Shown piece by piece: positions 46,464 through 56,800 of a DNA stretch of 64,000 nucleotides. Numbering within the stretch: position 1 is the stretch's first letter; every line of letters starts with the position of its first letter. A model generated the notes under the pieces. That model was given only the letters and a program-made list of their open reading frames with translations. It did not search any database and had not been told where the DNA came from. This stretch comes from Coriobacteriaceae bacterium AM100-PB1-1D-6A (GTDB taxonomy: Bacteria; Actinomycetota; Coriobacteriia; Coriobacteriales; Coriobacteriaceae). The position numbers were made by a program, and so were the translations under genes. Where the stretch lies: the NCBI GenBank assembly GCA_027660625.1, contig JAQDNC010000001.1, forward strand, positions 248,001 through 312,000. Direction: 5' to 3'.

Positions 46464-47564
46464 CTACTTGATGGCTGTCGTAACGGTGCCGCCGCCCAGG
46501 ACGATGTCGCCGCGGTAGGCAACGACTGCCTGGCCGGGGGCGATGGCTCGCTGTGGCTCGTCAAAAGTTAGCAGCATTTGCCCGTCTTCGTCACGCGTAA
46601 GGGTCGCTGCCTGGTCTTTCTGACGGTAGCGGTACTTGGCACCCACGCGAATGCCGCCGGCATTGAGCTCCGCCTCCATGCGGTCGACAGGGGCGCTCCA
46701 GATCCAGTCGTTGGCCGTGAGCGCTGTGGCCGTCAGGTCCTCGGCCTCGCCCAGATGCACAATGTTGTTGGCGGCATCGACGCCCGTTACGTACACGGGA
46801 TGCGCCATCGCGACGCCCAAGCCCTTGCGCTGGCCGATGGTATAGCGCAGTGCACCGTTGTGGCGTCCGACCACGCTGCCGTCGCGCCATACAATATCGC
46901 CCGGCTCGGTGGCATGTCCGCAGCGGCGCTCGATATAGCCCGCGTAGTCGCCGTCCGCGATAAAGCAGATATCCTCGCTCTCGGCCTTCTTGGCGTTGAT
47001 GAAGCCCTGCTCGGCGGCAATGCGGCGCACGTCGCGCTCTTTGTCCAGTCCGGCCAGCGGAAAGATCGTGCGTGCCAGGCGCTCTTGTGTGAGCGAATAC
47101 AAAAAGTAGCTTTGGTCCTTTTTGGGATCTTCGCCGCGGTGCAGCTGCCAGGTTCCGTCGGACGCCTGGCTCGTTTTGGCGTAATGACCCGTGGCGATGT
47201 AGTCGCAGCCCATATCGAGTGCCGCATCGAGCAGCGCGCCAAACTTAATATGGCGGTTGCAGATGATGCACGGGTTGGGCGTCAGTCCCTCCTGATAGGC
47301 AGTCACGAAGCGCTCGATAACGTTGCGGTCGAAGGTCTGCTGCAGGTCGAGCACGTGGTGGGGTATCCCCAGGCGCTCGGCGACGGCCTTTGCATCGGCG
47401 ATGTCGCGGTCGACTTTGCTCATGCCCGTGACGGGATCGGGCGCGGGACAGGTGAGGCGCATGGTGGCACCGACGCATTCGTAGCCCTGGCGCTTGAGCA
47501 GGTAGGCAGTCACGCTGGAATCGACGCCGCCACTCATGGCGACGAGCACGCGCTTGTTGTGCAT
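46464..47564 (-). CDS. mnmA: tRNA-specific 2-thiouridylase MnmA
   Basis: Adds sulfur to U34 of tRNA-Lys, -Glu and -Gln. 366 residues. PP-loop AMSGGVDSSV near 9-18; first catalytic cysteine in NPCIICNRHIKF; second in ESEDICFI; the central domain has YTIGQRKGLG. The start is ATG ending at 47564 with AAGGAG upstream; the open frame beyond covers a terminator. Sulfur normally comes from a cysteine desulfurase, which is not in the window; cysK is the upstream neighbour. Confidence 0.96.
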   Translation of the reverse strand: MHNKRVLVAMSGGVDSSVTAYLLKRQGYECVGATMRLTCPAPDPVTGMSKVDRDIADAKAVAERLGIPHHVLDLQQTFDRNVIERFVTAYQEGLTPNPCIICNRHIKFGALLDAALDMGCDYIATGHYAKTSQASDGTWQLHRGEDPKKDQSYFLYSLTQERLARTIFPLAGLDKERDVRRIAAEQGFINAKKAESEDICFIADGDYAGYIERRCGHATEPGDIVWRDGSVVGRHNGALRYTIGQRKGLGVAMAHPVYVTGVDAANNIVHLGEAEDLTATALTANDWIWSAPVDRMEAELNAGGIRVGAKYRYRQKDQAATLTRDEDGQMLLTFDEPQRAIAPGQAVVAYRGDIVLGGGTVTTAIK

Positions 47565-47593
47565 GGGGAGGTTCTCCTTGGTGGCATGTGGCC

Positions 47594-47632
47594 AAAAAAG
47601 AAAAGCGGCGCGGGAGGCTGGTTCCGCGCCGC
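47594..47632 (-). terminator. intrinsic terminator between cysK and mnmA
   Basis: On the minus strand, GCGGCGCGG and CCGCGCCGC stem followed by TTTTCTTTTTT. It ends just before the mnmA ribosome-binding site, so mnmA needs readthrough or its own promoter. Confidence 0.85.
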
Positions 47633-47741
47633 AGACATTGTAGCAAGTTCGGACGACTCGTGGAGCGCCCTGATGGGATGGGCTTAGACTGCCGGGAGAG
47701 AGGAGACCGATTCGTCCTGGGCTCAACCTATGGGCGAGGCC

Positions 47742-48680
47742 CTAGTCCTGGAAGAGTGCCGTGGACAGGTAGCGCTCACCGGTGTCGGCAAGCAGAGCCA
47801 CGATGGTCTTGCCCTCGTTCTCGGGGCGCTTGGCCAGCTGCAGTGCGGCCCACACGGCGGCGCCGGACGAAATGCCCACGAGCACGCCCTCCTTGTGGCC
47901 CACGGCGCGGCCGGTGGCAAAGGCGTCGTCGTTCTCGACGGGGATGATCTCGTCATAGACCTGGGTGTCGAGGACGTCGGGCACAAAGCCGGCGCCGATA
48001 CCCTGGATCTTGTGCGGGCCGGCCTGGCCCTTGGAGAGCACTGGGGAAGTGGCGGGCTCGACGGCGACAACCTGAATCTCGGGGTTCTGCTCCTTGAGGA
48101 ACTCGCCCACGCCGGTCACGGTGCCGCCGGTGCCAACGCCGGCGACGAAGATGTCGACCTTGCCGTCGGTGTCATCCCAGATCTCGGGGCCGGTCGTGGC
48201 CTTGTGGATGGCGGGGTTGGCGGGGTTTACAAACTGGCCGGCGATAATGCTGTTGGGTGTCTCCTTCTGCAGTTCCTCGGCCTTGGCGATGGCGCCCTTC
48301 ATGCCCTTGGAGCCGTCGGTGAGCACGAGCTGTGCGCCGTATGCCTGCATAAGTTTGCGGCGCTCGACGGACATGGTCTCGGGCATGGTGATGATCACCT
48401 TGTAGCCGCGAGCCGCCGCCACCGAGGCGATGCCGACGCCGGTGTTGCCACTCGTGGGCTCGATGATGGTGTAGTCGCCGCCGCGCACGAGCTTGCCGGC
48501 CTTCTCGGCCTCGTCGATCATGTTCTTGGCGACGCGGTCTTTGACGGACCCGGCGGGGTTGAAGTATTCCAGCTTGACGAGCACGCGGGCCTTGAGGTCT
48601 TCATCGGCCTCAAAGTGAGTGAACTCCAGAAGCGGAGTGTGGCCGATAAGCTGATCGATGGACGTGTAAACATTGCTCAT
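47742..48680 (-). CDS. cysK: cysteine synthase A (O-acetylserine sulfhydrylase)
   Basis: Makes cysteine from O-acetylserine and sulfide using PLP. 312 residues. PLP lysine in [14 protein letters not shown], substrate loop [15 protein letters not shown] phosphate loop [12 protein letters not shown], all typical. GGAGG lies six bases before the ATG on the minus strand. Its promoter (TTGCCA, 17 bp, TATAAG) contains a palindrome, and the divergent neighbour is an Rrf2 regulator that probably controls it. Confidence 0.96.
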   Translation of the reverse strand: MSNVYTSIDQLIGHTPLLEFTHFEADEDLKARVLVKLEYFNPAGSVKDRVAKNMIDEAEKAGKLVRGGDYTIIEPTSGNTGVGIASVAAARGYKVIITMPETMSVERRKLMQAYGAQLVLTDGSKGMKGAIAKAEELQKETPNSIIAGQFVNPANPAIHKATTGPEIWDDTDGKVDIFVAGVGTGGTVTGVGEFLKEQNPEIQVVAVEPATSPVLSKGQAGPHKIQGIGAGFVPDVLDTQVYDEIIPVENDDAFATGRAVGHKEGVLVGISSGAAVWAALQLAKRPENEGKTIVALLADTGERYLSTALFQD

Positions 48681-48755
48681 GGTGAACCTCCAAAGTGTTC
48701 AAATGACTGGATACCGTGTGGTTTTACGGTGTGTGTAACAGCGAAACCCACAAAC

Positions 48756-48784
48756 CTTATAGGTTGTTCGTTTGCTGTTGGCAA
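48756..48784 (-). promoter_or_regulatory. cysK promoter with overlapping palindrome
   Basis: Minus-strand TTGCCA (48779-48784), 17-bp spacer, TATAAG (48756-48761). The palindrome AACCTTATAGGTT (48753-48765) covers the -10 element. A repressor bound there would block cysK; the divergent Rrf2 protein is the obvious candidate. Confidence 0.65.
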
Positions 48785-48932
48785 GCATAGTAGGCACTAA
48801 AGCCTAGTAACGCAATAGGAAATAGAAGATTATTACGAGTCGATTAACCAGCTTGACGGGAATAGGTATTTTCAAAACCAATTTTTCGGCTAGAATTTCT
48901 ACGAATTAAAAGACCGAAAGGCAGCAATATAT

Positions 48933-49361
48933 ATGTTGGTTTCCACAAAGGGCAGATATGCCCTGCGCGTTATGGTTGACCTGGCCGAGCACCAGGCGGC
49001 AGGCCGCATTCCCCTCAAAGAGATCGCGGCGCGTCAGGGGATTTCTGAGAAATATCTGGAGAACATTTTGGCTACGCTCGTCCGCGCCAATATGCTCTCG
49101 GGCATGCGCGGCAAGGGCGGCGGCTACGTGCTCACGCGTCCGCCCGAGCAGTACACGGTGGGCGAGATCTTGCGCCTGACCGAGGGCAGCCTGGCACCGG
49201 TCGCATGCCTGGACGGCGACTGCAAGGGCTGCTCGCGTTCGGACGAGTGTCCTACACTCGGCGTGTGGAAGAACCTGGACAAGCTCATCAACGACTACCT
49301 CGATGGCGTGACGCTCGATGCGCTCGTCGCCCCCAACGAGGGTTACGACTACGTCATCTAG
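48933..49361 (+). CDS. Rrf2-family transcriptional regulator (IscR/CymR-like)
   Basis: 142 residues. N-terminal winged helix (MLVSTKGRYALRVMVDLAEH, IAARQGISEKYLENILATL), wing with RGKGGGYVLTRP, and a cysteine cluster CLDGDCKGCSRSDECPT, spaced C-x4-C-x2-C-x5-C, near residues 92-107. Such cysteines bind an Fe-S cluster in IscR and relatives; CymR-like members without them regulate cysteine synthesis. Here the gene is divergent from cysK, suggesting Fe-S or sulfur control of cysteine synthesis. No clear ribosome-binding site better than AAAGGCAGC precedes the ATG. Confidence 0.92.
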   Translation: MLVSTKGRYALRVMVDLAEHQAAGRIPLKEIAARQGISEKYLENILATLVRANMLSGMRGKGGGYVLTRPPEQYTVGEILRLTEGSLAPVACLDGDCKGCSRSDECPTLGVWKNLDKLINDYLDGVTLDALVAPNEGYDYVI

Positions 49362-49432
49362 CCCCACCTGCCATTTGGGGACGGGGCAGAAATGGTAGAT
49401 TTTCTTGCCCTCTGAGGCTTGACAAATGACAT

Positions 49433-49466
49433 GGCCGCCCATCGTTGCGATGGACGGCCTTCGTTT
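49433..49466 (+). terminator. intrinsic terminator of the Rrf2 gene
   Basis: GGCCGCCCATCG and CGATGGACGGCC stem, then TTCGTTTT. Confidence 0.85.
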
Positions 49467-49498
49467 TGGCGTGTTGTGGCGGTCCGTATCTGGTCGCT

Positions 49499-49864
49499 TT
49501 AGTTCCTGGCGATGCTGTCGAGAATGCTGCGCATGATGGATACCAGGATGCTGCCCATAAAGGCCGATCCAAAGCCGGCAATGGAGATACCCGCTCCCAG
49601 CAGATTGACCGACAGGTAGCTGGCCAGCTCGAGCATAAAACTATTGACTACGAGCTGAAAAATACCAAGCGTGATAATAGTGAGCGGCAGTGAGATGACC
49701 GTCAGGAATGGTTTGACGAGCGAGTCGACGATGTTGAGGAACAGTCCCACGAAGGCAAAGCAGACCCAGGCATCGGCCATGCCGAAGGGCTGAATGCCGG
49801 GGACGAGAAACGTTGCAATCGCGATGGCGATTGAGGTCAAAAGCCAGTTGAGCAAAAAGCGCAT
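49499..49864 (-). CDS. phage holin family 4-type small membrane protein (PF04020-like)
   Basis: 121 residues, four membrane helices: LLNWLLTSIAIAIATFLVPGI, AWVCFAFVGLFLNIVDSLV, LTIITLGIFQLVVNSFML, FGSAFMGSILVSIMRSI. The pattern with PFLTVISLPLTIITLG is typical of the DUF360/holin-superfamily IV proteins found across bacteria, mostly chromosomal and not phage genes. ATG ends at 49864, with AAAGGA upstream. No other phage genes surround it. Role unknown. Confidence 0.85.
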   Translation of the reverse strand: MRFLLNWLLTSIAIAIATFLVPGIQPFGMADAWVCFAFVGLFLNIVDSLVKPFLTVISLPLTIITLGIFQLVVNSFMLELASYLSVNLLGAGISIAGFGSAFMGSILVSIMRSILDSIARN

Positions 49865-50187
49865 GGTGGAGATCCTTTCTTGCGCAAGACGTGGCAAAGA
49901 GGCGTGAGAGGCGCATGCCTTTGCAACTCGGATAGATGCGCGGGCACGGTCCTGTTTGGGCGCCCATTGTCTCAGATATTCGTGGAGCTTGCGTGCGCAT
50001 TCGGTTTCAAACCGGCGTTCGTCCTAAAAAACGCGCCGCTGGCAGAGAGTCTTGTCGCTTTAGTTTGGTGGTGTGCTACACTGCTACGGGCAAAAGCCAC
50101 AGGCGTTGCCCTATTGCATAGAACGGGCGAACGATGCCCGATGTCAGTATCAACTTCGATGCCTTTTGGCGGGTTTGGCGGTGATCG
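49865..50187. other. intergenic region before the TrpR-like gene
   Basis: No gene supported. TACACT at 50077-50082 with TTGTCG 19 bp upstream could be a weak promoter for the next gene. Confidence 0.35.
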
Positions 50188-50487
50188 ATGAATATCGAGA
50201 ACATGTTTGACAAGCCTGATGTCAAGCAGCTGGTCCACGCATTTAGCCTTTTGGACGACGAGAAGGATATCCAAGCGTTTTTGACCGATATCTGCACGCC
50301 GCGCGAGATTTGCGATCTATCGCAGCGTCTGCAGGTCGCGCGTTACCTGGACGAGGGCGAGCCCTATGTCGAGGTTCAGGCGCGTACCGGCGCTTCGTCC
50401 ACCACGGTGAGCCGTGTGTCCAAGGCGCTCAACGGCGAGTACGGTGGCTACCGCAAGATCCTCATCAAGCTGGAGGATGGCGAGTAG
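50188..50487 (+). CDS. YerC/YecD-family TrpR-related protein
   Basis: 99 residues, all helical, with the TrpR-like helix-turn-helix: CTPREICDLSQRLQVARYLDEGEPYVEVQARTGASSTTVSRVSKAL. YerC/YecD proteins lack the tryptophan-binding details of TrpR, and their targets are mostly unknown. In many Firmicutes it lies next to helicase genes; here it precedes addBA, separated by a terminator and repeat B2. ATG 50188 has only a weak upstream site. Confidence 0.9.
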   Translation: MNIENMFDKPDVKQLVHAFSLLDDEKDIQAFLTDICTPREICDLSQRLQVARYLDEGEPYVEVQARTGASSTTVSRVSKALNGEYGGYRKILIKLEDGE

Positions 50488-50509
50488 GCCGCGCCAAAAC
50501 GGATTGTGT

Positions 50510-50538
50510 AAAACCGCTCCTTCGGGGGCGGTTTTTTT
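50510..50538 (+). terminator. intrinsic terminator of the TrpR-like gene
   Basis: AAACCGCTCC and GGGGCGGTTTTTTT stem around TTCG, with seven T. Confidence 0.92.
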
Positions 50539-50621
50539 GATCCCTTGGGGACGGAGGAAAACGGATCATCGAGGGGGTCAGTCTAACCCGGTGATCCGTT
50601 TTCCTCCGTCCCCAAGGGATC
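50539..50621. repeat. family B inverted repeat, copy B2 (complete)
   Basis: GATCCCTTGGGGACGGAGGA then AAACGGATCA on the left, with a nearly exact complement on the right ending CCAAGGGATC. Loop has GAGGGGGTCAGTC. CCTT/AAGG here replaces CCTA/TAGG of B1, so pairing is kept. It starts at the base after the terminator T-run. Confidence 0.9.
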
Positions 50622-50706
50622 AAATCTGTTGGCGTGGGGCAAATCTGTCCGCTTGGGCGGGTAGGATGGATGCATTGATTATTGCGAACAGTTTGAGCGG
50701 AGGACC

Positions 50707-53700
50707 ATGCCTGTTCGAATCTATACCACCAATGCCGGCACGGATTTGAGCGATGCCGAGTCGGCGTTGCTTGCCGATCTTATTGCCCGCCACGGGCGTG
50801 CCGTGTTGCTGGCACCTACGTTTGCCGAGCTCGACCTGTGCCGTCATGATGCGGCGGAAGCTGGCGTTTCGCTGGGTATCGACTACAAGACGCCTACATC
50901 GTGGCTTCGCTCGCTTTGGGAGCTTTTGGGCGACGGGCGCGGTTTCGTCGACAACCTGCAGCGCCAGATGCTGTTTTCGGACATGGTCACGCGCCTCGAT
51001 GATGCCGACCTGCAGCCGCTTTCGCGCAGCCAGGGCACGGTGCGTATGCTTGCGCGCATGGCCCGCGATGTGCTGCCGGGTGTGGCGGGGACGGGTGCCG
51101 AACGATGCCGTGGCGACAACTGCCAGCCGGAGCCAAAAAGCGATGCCGAGGCTCGTGTGTTCGAGCTTTTGCGTGCCTACGCGGGCGGTTTGGACCGTCG
51201 AGATATGGTCGAGCCCTGCGAGGCGGCTGACATTATGGCCGGTGCCCTGGCCGATAGCCTGCCGGCGTGCGCCCGCGCCGTATGCGTGCGCGGTATCACG
51301 TCGTTTACGCACGGTCTGCTCGAGCTGCTGTCTGCCGTGGCGAACAATGGGGGAGAGGTCGTCGTGCTGCTTGCCCGCGAGCAGGCGGCGATGCGCGAGA
51401 AGCTTGCCACGGCATTTGATGCCCGCGGTGTGCTGTTTGAGGTCGGGCCGCTGGGGGAGGGTGTCGGCGCGTCTGATGCCGCTTGCGGGACCGCCGCTCA
51501 GCCTGCCTTTATTGAGGTCGCCGGCCCCCATGCCCGCGCCCATGCTTATGCGGACGCCATCGATAAGTTGGTGAAATCGCACAAGGAGTCCAAGGCCGAT
51601 AAAACTACTGCAACGCCCGCCGACCCCGTGCGCGTGCTCGTTGTTTCTGCTCGGGCACCCCAGCTGTTCGGTGAGCTCGCCTCTCGTCTGGCGGCTCGTC
51701 ATATCGCTGCCGAGACGGTTGAGTTCACGGCGTTTTCCCAATCCATTGCGGGCAGGCAGTTTGCGGCGCTTGCCGGCCTGATTGAGCGCATGAAGGCCGC
51801 CGATGAGGGTATGGCGTCAAAGACCGAGTGGTGGCCCGCGCCGGAGCTTACCGACTGGATCTACAGTCCGCTTTCGGGCGCTGATGCCGTCAATGCCCGT
51901 ACCTTCGATAAGAATATGCGTCTCTCGCGCAGCAAGACTATCGCGGGCGTTAAGGGCCTGCTGCAGAGCGTCCAGGGTCAGGTGAGGGGCGCGCGCAAGG
52001 CGGCGAGCGACGAGAACTGGTTTAAGAACGTGCCGTGTGTGGTTTCGGACGTGTTCCAGGCGCTGTGGCGTGACAAGCCCGTGACGGCGCTCAAGGCCAT
52101 GCTTGCCGTTGCCGAGGCGTTGCCCGATCGTTCGCTGGGCAGCTTAGATGGCCAAGCCCGTCGCCAGGCGGAGGTGGCCCTGCTGCGCCACGCCATCGAC
52201 ATCCTTATGAATGGCGCCCGCGCGCTCGACGTGTCGCAGGCCGCGACCGTGCCCGTGCTCGATGGCATTCGCACCAAGGTGGACAAGCGTAGCACCGCCT
52301 ACGATTACGAGACCTACGAGGTTGACCGTGCGCCACGTGCTCAGGTTCGTTTTGCTTCGCTTGCCGATGCGGCAGCTCTGCGCCCCGGCAGCTACGATGC
52401 CGTGCTGTTTGCCGATGTCGATCTGGACAGCTATCCGCTCTCACACGAGGAGGGACCGCTGGCCACGCTGACGGCGAGCCTTGGTCGCGAGGGCGTGACG
52501 CTTGAGCCCGCGGCCTTGCTGCGCGTGCGCTTTGGCCACGCGATGCAGGCGACACGCGGCCCGGTTGCGCTTGCGCGCGTGACGCACGATCGCCAGGCGC
52601 GCGAGTGCTATCCGGCTGCCGTGTGGACCGAGTTGCGGGCGCATGCCGAGGCCGCTGAAGCTGCTAAGGCCGCTGACGCCGACAAGGCCGCTGACGCTGC
52701 TGAGGCCGCTGGCGCCGACAAGGCGAAGTGCGTGGGTGAGGGCGATATCGTAAGGGACTTCGATCCCGCGGCAGGCGAAGGTCTCAAGCGCGAGCGCGTG
52801 ACCTGTGAAGCCCCTCAGCATCTGAGTGCCGAGGCCGTGCCGTATTTGGTCCTGCGCCGCCGCGATGGCGAGGGCGAGGACGCGCCGCTCGTGCCGCGAC
52901 TGACGTCCGCCTCGCAGATCGAGGCCTATTCCACCTGCCCGCTGTGCTGGTTCGTGTCGTATCGCGTCAAGCCCCAGTCCATCGATGCGGGCTTTGGCAA
53001 CATGGAGAAGGGCAACTTTGTCCATGACGTGCTGGAGCACTTGCATGCGCGTCTTCCGCAGGAGGGCATGGAGCGCGTGACGCCCATGAATCTGCCGCGC
53101 GCGCAGGAACTGCTGCGCGAGGTCTTTGACGAGACCTTGGCCGAGCATGCCGGCAAGCGCGGTACCGAGGGTCCGCTGGTGCCGCTCTCCCCGGTGGAGG
53201 AGCGCCAGGTGGCCGAGATTCTGCCGCAGCTGGAGGGAGTACTTACCTATGAAGCCGAGGCGCTGACCCCCTTTGTCCCGCGCTACCTTGAGTTCGCCTT
53301 CAACGAGCTCCGGGTCGAGTATGCTGGTTGGCCGCTTGGCGGGCGCATCGACCGCGTGGACGTGGACGCCGAGAGTCGCGCCGTCGTAATCGACTACAAG
53401 CATCGTTCGGGTGTCGAGGAGTTTAAGCTCGCCGACCCCACGGTGCGCGACGAGGAGTCGGGCGAGGCCCCCATCGACGACCCGCGCTGGCTACCGCCCC
53501 ATACTCAGACGCTTATCTATGCGCAGGCCATGCGCCGGGCGCTGGGCCTAGATACCCGTGCTGCGCTCTATTTTTCGACCAAGGGCGGCAAGCCCGCGCT
53601 GCGCGGCGCGGCGAGTGCCGAGTTGCTCGAGGAAGATCGCGGCGACGGTCGCATCCCGGGCCTCAAGAAGGGCTTTCCGGGCGAGGGCGGCAACATGGAC

Positions 53701-53859
53701 TTCGATGCGCTGCTCGACCGCGTGGAGACCGGCATTGCCGAGCGCCTGCGCGAGCTCGAGGCGGGCGACGTCGCCGCTGTCGATTCGACGTCGGCGCAGG
53801 CCGCGCATGCGCGCTGCTCGTATAACCACCAAGGAACGTTTGTAAGGAGGGACGTGTAG
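50707..53859 (+). CDS. addB: AddB-like ATP-dependent helicase/nuclease subunit B
   Basis: 1050 residues. Partner of AddA in double-strand break end processing. The N-terminal part resembles the inactive helicase domain of AddB. The C-terminal nuclease is clear: D882 in GRIDRVD, D896 and K898 in VIDYKH. Residues around 640-675 form an Ala-rich stretch of EAAKAADADKAADA type. A single cysteine remains at the C-terminus (HARCSYNH), where B. subtilis AddB has three of its four Fe-S ligands; the N-side cysteines sit in STCPLCWF. AGCGGAGG precedes ATG 50707. addA follows after 3 bp. Confidence 0.9.
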   Translation: MPVRIYTTNAGTDLSDAESALLADLIARHGRAVLLAPTFAELDLCRHDAAEAGVSLGIDYKTPTSWLRSLWELLGDGRGFVDNLQRQMLFSDMVTRLDDADLQPLSRSQGTVRMLARMARDVLPGVAGTGAERCRGDNCQPEPKSDAEARVFELLRAYAGGLDRRDMVEPCEAADIMAGALADSLPACARAVCVRGITSFTHGLLELLSAVANNGGEVVVLLAREQAAMREKLATAFDARGVLFEVGPLGEGVGASDAACGTAAQPAFIEVAGPHARAHAYADAIDKLVKSHKESKADKTTATPADPVRVLVVSARAPQLFGELASRLAARHIAAETVEFTAFSQSIAGRQFAALAGLIERMKAADEGMASKTEWWPAPELTDWIYSPLSGADAVNARTFDKNMRLSRSKTIAGVKGLLQSVQGQVRGARKAASDENWFKNVPCVVSDVFQALWRDKPVTALKAMLAVAEALPDRSLGSLDGQARRQAEVALLRHAIDILMNGARALDVSQAATVPVLDGIRTKVDKRSTAYDYETYEVDRAPRAQVRFASLADAAALRPGSYDAVLFADVDLDSYPLSHEEGPLATLTASLGREGVTLEPAALLRVRFGHAMQATRGPVALARVTHDRQARECYPAAVWTELRAHAEAAEAAKAADADKAADAAEAAGADKAKCVGEGDIVRDFDPAAGEGLKRERVTCEAPQHLSAEAVPYLVLRRRDGEGEDAPLVPRLTSASQIEAYSTCPLCWFVSYRVKPQSIDAGFGNMEKGNFVHDVLEHLHARLPQEGMERVTPMNLPRAQELLREVFDETLAEHAGKRGTEGPLVPLSPVEERQVAEILPQLEGVLTYEAEALTPFVPRYLEFAFNELRVEYAGWPLGGRIDRVDVDAESRAVVIDYKHRSGVEEFKLADPTVRDEESGEAPIDDPRWLPPHTQTLIYAQAMRRALGLDTRAALYFSTKGGKPALRGAASAELLEEDRGDGRIPGLKKGFPGEGGNMDFDALLDRVETGIAERLRELEAGDVAAVDSTSAQAAHARCSYNHQGTFVRRDV

Positions 53860-53862
53860 ACC

Positions 53863-56800
53863 ATGGATCTTTCGACTTTGATGCCGCAACAGCTGCAGGT
53901 CGTCAAAACGCTCGACCGCCCGCTGTTTGTCTCGGCGGGTGCCGGCTCGGGCAAGACCTTTACCCTCACGCGCCGCATCGTCTACGCACTCTCGCCCGAA
54001 TCCGGTCCGTTTGTCGAGCATCTGGACCAGGTGCTCGCCATTACCTTTACCAAAGACGCCGCGGCCGAGATTCGCGACCGCGTGCGCCGCGCGCTTATCG
54101 AAGAGGGCATGGACGAAGAGGCCCTGACGGTCGACGACGCTTGGATCTCGACCATCCACGGCATGTGCGCGCGTATCCTGCGCGCGCACGCGCTGGAGCT
54201 GGGCATCGATCCCGAATTCACGGTGCTCACCGATACCGATGAGCTTATGGATCAGGCTGTCGAGCATGTGCTGGGGCGCGCGACGGCGCCCGATGCCGCG
54301 CCCGAGCTCGCCGCTTCGCTTAAGGCCCTCTACGCTTGGTATCCCATGGCGGGCGAGGGCGGGCCGTTTGGCGCCGGTACCACCATCAAAGGCCTGGTGC
54401 GCGACCTGTTGGAGCTATCGAGCCAGCTTCCGGGCGGCATGGACGATGTGCGCGTGGCGCGTGGCCAGGCCGACGCCTCGGCGCTTGCCGATGCCTATCG
54501 TGCGGCGCTGGGCGCAAGCAAGGCCACGACCGAGAAAGCGCAGGTAGCACTCGACGCCATCGACGCGTTTGAGGCGAGCGGCAAAACCATGGAGGATGCG
54601 GCGCGACTCATGATGTCGTGCAGCATGCCTCGGGCGAGTAAGGCGTTTCCTAAGGAGCAGGTGGAGCTACTCAAGGCCGAGGCGGCTGATGCGTTTATCA
54701 ATATCGTGCTTGCCTGCGGCGGTCCGGCGGTCGATGCGCTGGTGGGGCTTGCCCGTGCTGTGGAGGCGGAGTACCGCGCGCTCAAGGCCGGCCAGTCCGC
54801 GCTCGACAATAACGATCTGTTGCGTATGGCATACGAGGCGCTTCGCGACTATCCTGCCATCCGAGCTGCCTATGAGGGCCGCTTTAAGATGGTCATGATC
54901 GATGAGTTCCAGGATACCGATCAGATGCAGGTCGATTTGATTCGCTATCTGACGGGCGAGGGGGAGCGCGCGCTGTGCACCGTGGGCGATGCGCAGCAGT
55001 CGATCTACCGCTTCCGCGGTGCCGAGGTCGAGGTGTTCCGTCGCCAGGAGCGCAAGGTGGGCTCCTCTGCTGCGCCCGAGACGGCTGTCGCATCCGATGC
55101 CCCCGCCGGCGAGCTCGTCAAGCTTGTACGCAACTTCCGCAGCCACGACGAGGTGTTGCGCTACGTAGCGCGCGTCTTTGACGGCGACACCGGTGGTTTG
55201 ATGCAGGGGTTCTTGGATCTTGAACCGAGCGACAAACGTAAGGACAAGCTCAAGGCAAAGGCGTCGCGCCGCCAGGCGGTCTTCGTTGCCGGTGGCAGCA
55301 CGCAGGAGCGAACGCAGGCGAAAGCTCGTGCGATTGCCGAGCGTTTCCGCGCGCTTGCCGATAAAAAACAGCCCCAGGGCAGCATGGTCCTGCTGCTGGG
55401 CCGCATGACCAACGCCGATGTCTATGCGCAGGCCTTCCGCGACCAAGGGCTCGACTGCGTGATCGCAGGCGGCTCGGTCTTTGCCCAGGCAGCCGAAGTG
55501 CAGACGGTGCGCGCCCTAGTGTGCGCGCTTGCCAATCCGGCCGATACGGCCCAAGGCCTTATGCCGCTGCTGGCTTCGCCGATGTTTGCGCTCGGTGCGC
55601 AGGAGTTCTTGGCACTGGCGACCAAGCTCGACGAGCAGACGGGCGAGACGTCGCGCCGCAATATCGATGTGGGCATCATGAGCGATTTTGACGTACCGGG
55701 CTTGCAGGACCTGCCGCTCGTGACGCGTGCCCGCGAGGTGCTGCGCTATGCACTGCGTCGCGTGGGGCGCGATTCGTTCGCCGCCATCGCGCGTGACGTG
55801 GTCAATGCTTCCGGCTGGTTCGTGCACCTGGCACAGCGTGGCCCCGAGGGCAAAGCCATTGCCGCCAACGTGCTCAAAGCGCTCGATGCCGTGGCTGAGG
55901 CTGAGGCCGAGTTTGGTAACTCGCCGCGCTCCATTGCGCTCGCCTTCGACCGCTTTTTGGCGGGCAAGGAGGCTCCGGGCGCACTCAACGAGGAGGGTGA
56001 CGGCGCGGTACGCATCATGACGGTGCATGCGTCCAAGGGCCTGGAATATCCGGTCGTGGCGGTCGCCGAGTGCTTTGGCGTGCGTAAGTCCTCGGGTGCG
56101 GCACAGATGGGTCGCGTCGAGGGCGGAGCGCAGGTCGTGGCACTGCCGGCACGCTTCGACGGCGTTAAGCTCGCCGACGGTACCTTTGTGAAGGGCGACG
56201 ACGTCAAAAAGCAGTTTGAGCATGCGTTTAAGGGCAAGGGTACGTCGCTGTGGTTGCCGCCGGAGCTCATGGAGGACGTCTGTGCGACGGGTTCTCCCGC
56301 CGAGGCATTTGCCCGCCTGCGCAACGACGACCTGCAGCTTTCGCTCGAGGAGCGGGCTCGTCTGCTCTACGTTGCCATGACGCGTGCGCGCGAGCTGGTT
56401 ATTCTGGCAATGGATGCCGGCGTGAGCCGTGGCAAGGTATGTGCGCCGACCTTCGACGTCGAGACCGATCTGACCTACGACGTGCTGCGCCGCATCCTGC
56501 CGACCGACAGTCTGGACATGCCGCAGCTCGATAGCGACCGTTTGGTGTTCGACAACTCCAAGCCGGGCGATTACGAGCTCATCTCGCTGGCGGATTTTAC
56601 GTTTGGTGAGCAGACGTTTGAGGCCAACGCTTCGCTGGATGCCGAGGGCAGGCTTGTTCGCGGCGATGTCGATGTCGCTGATAATGCTGCGCGCTCAACT
56701 GTGCCCGGTCCTGCCGACCCCGAGCCCGATGCGTTTGAGCTCGTGTATCCCCAGGCGGTGGGCGTGCGCATGGGCACCTGCCCGTATCCGGCGCGCGATT

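Noticed and set aside
49499-49864. Holin-like gene as evidence of a prophage
   Set aside because: This family is widespread on chromosomes, and there are no other phage genes nearby.
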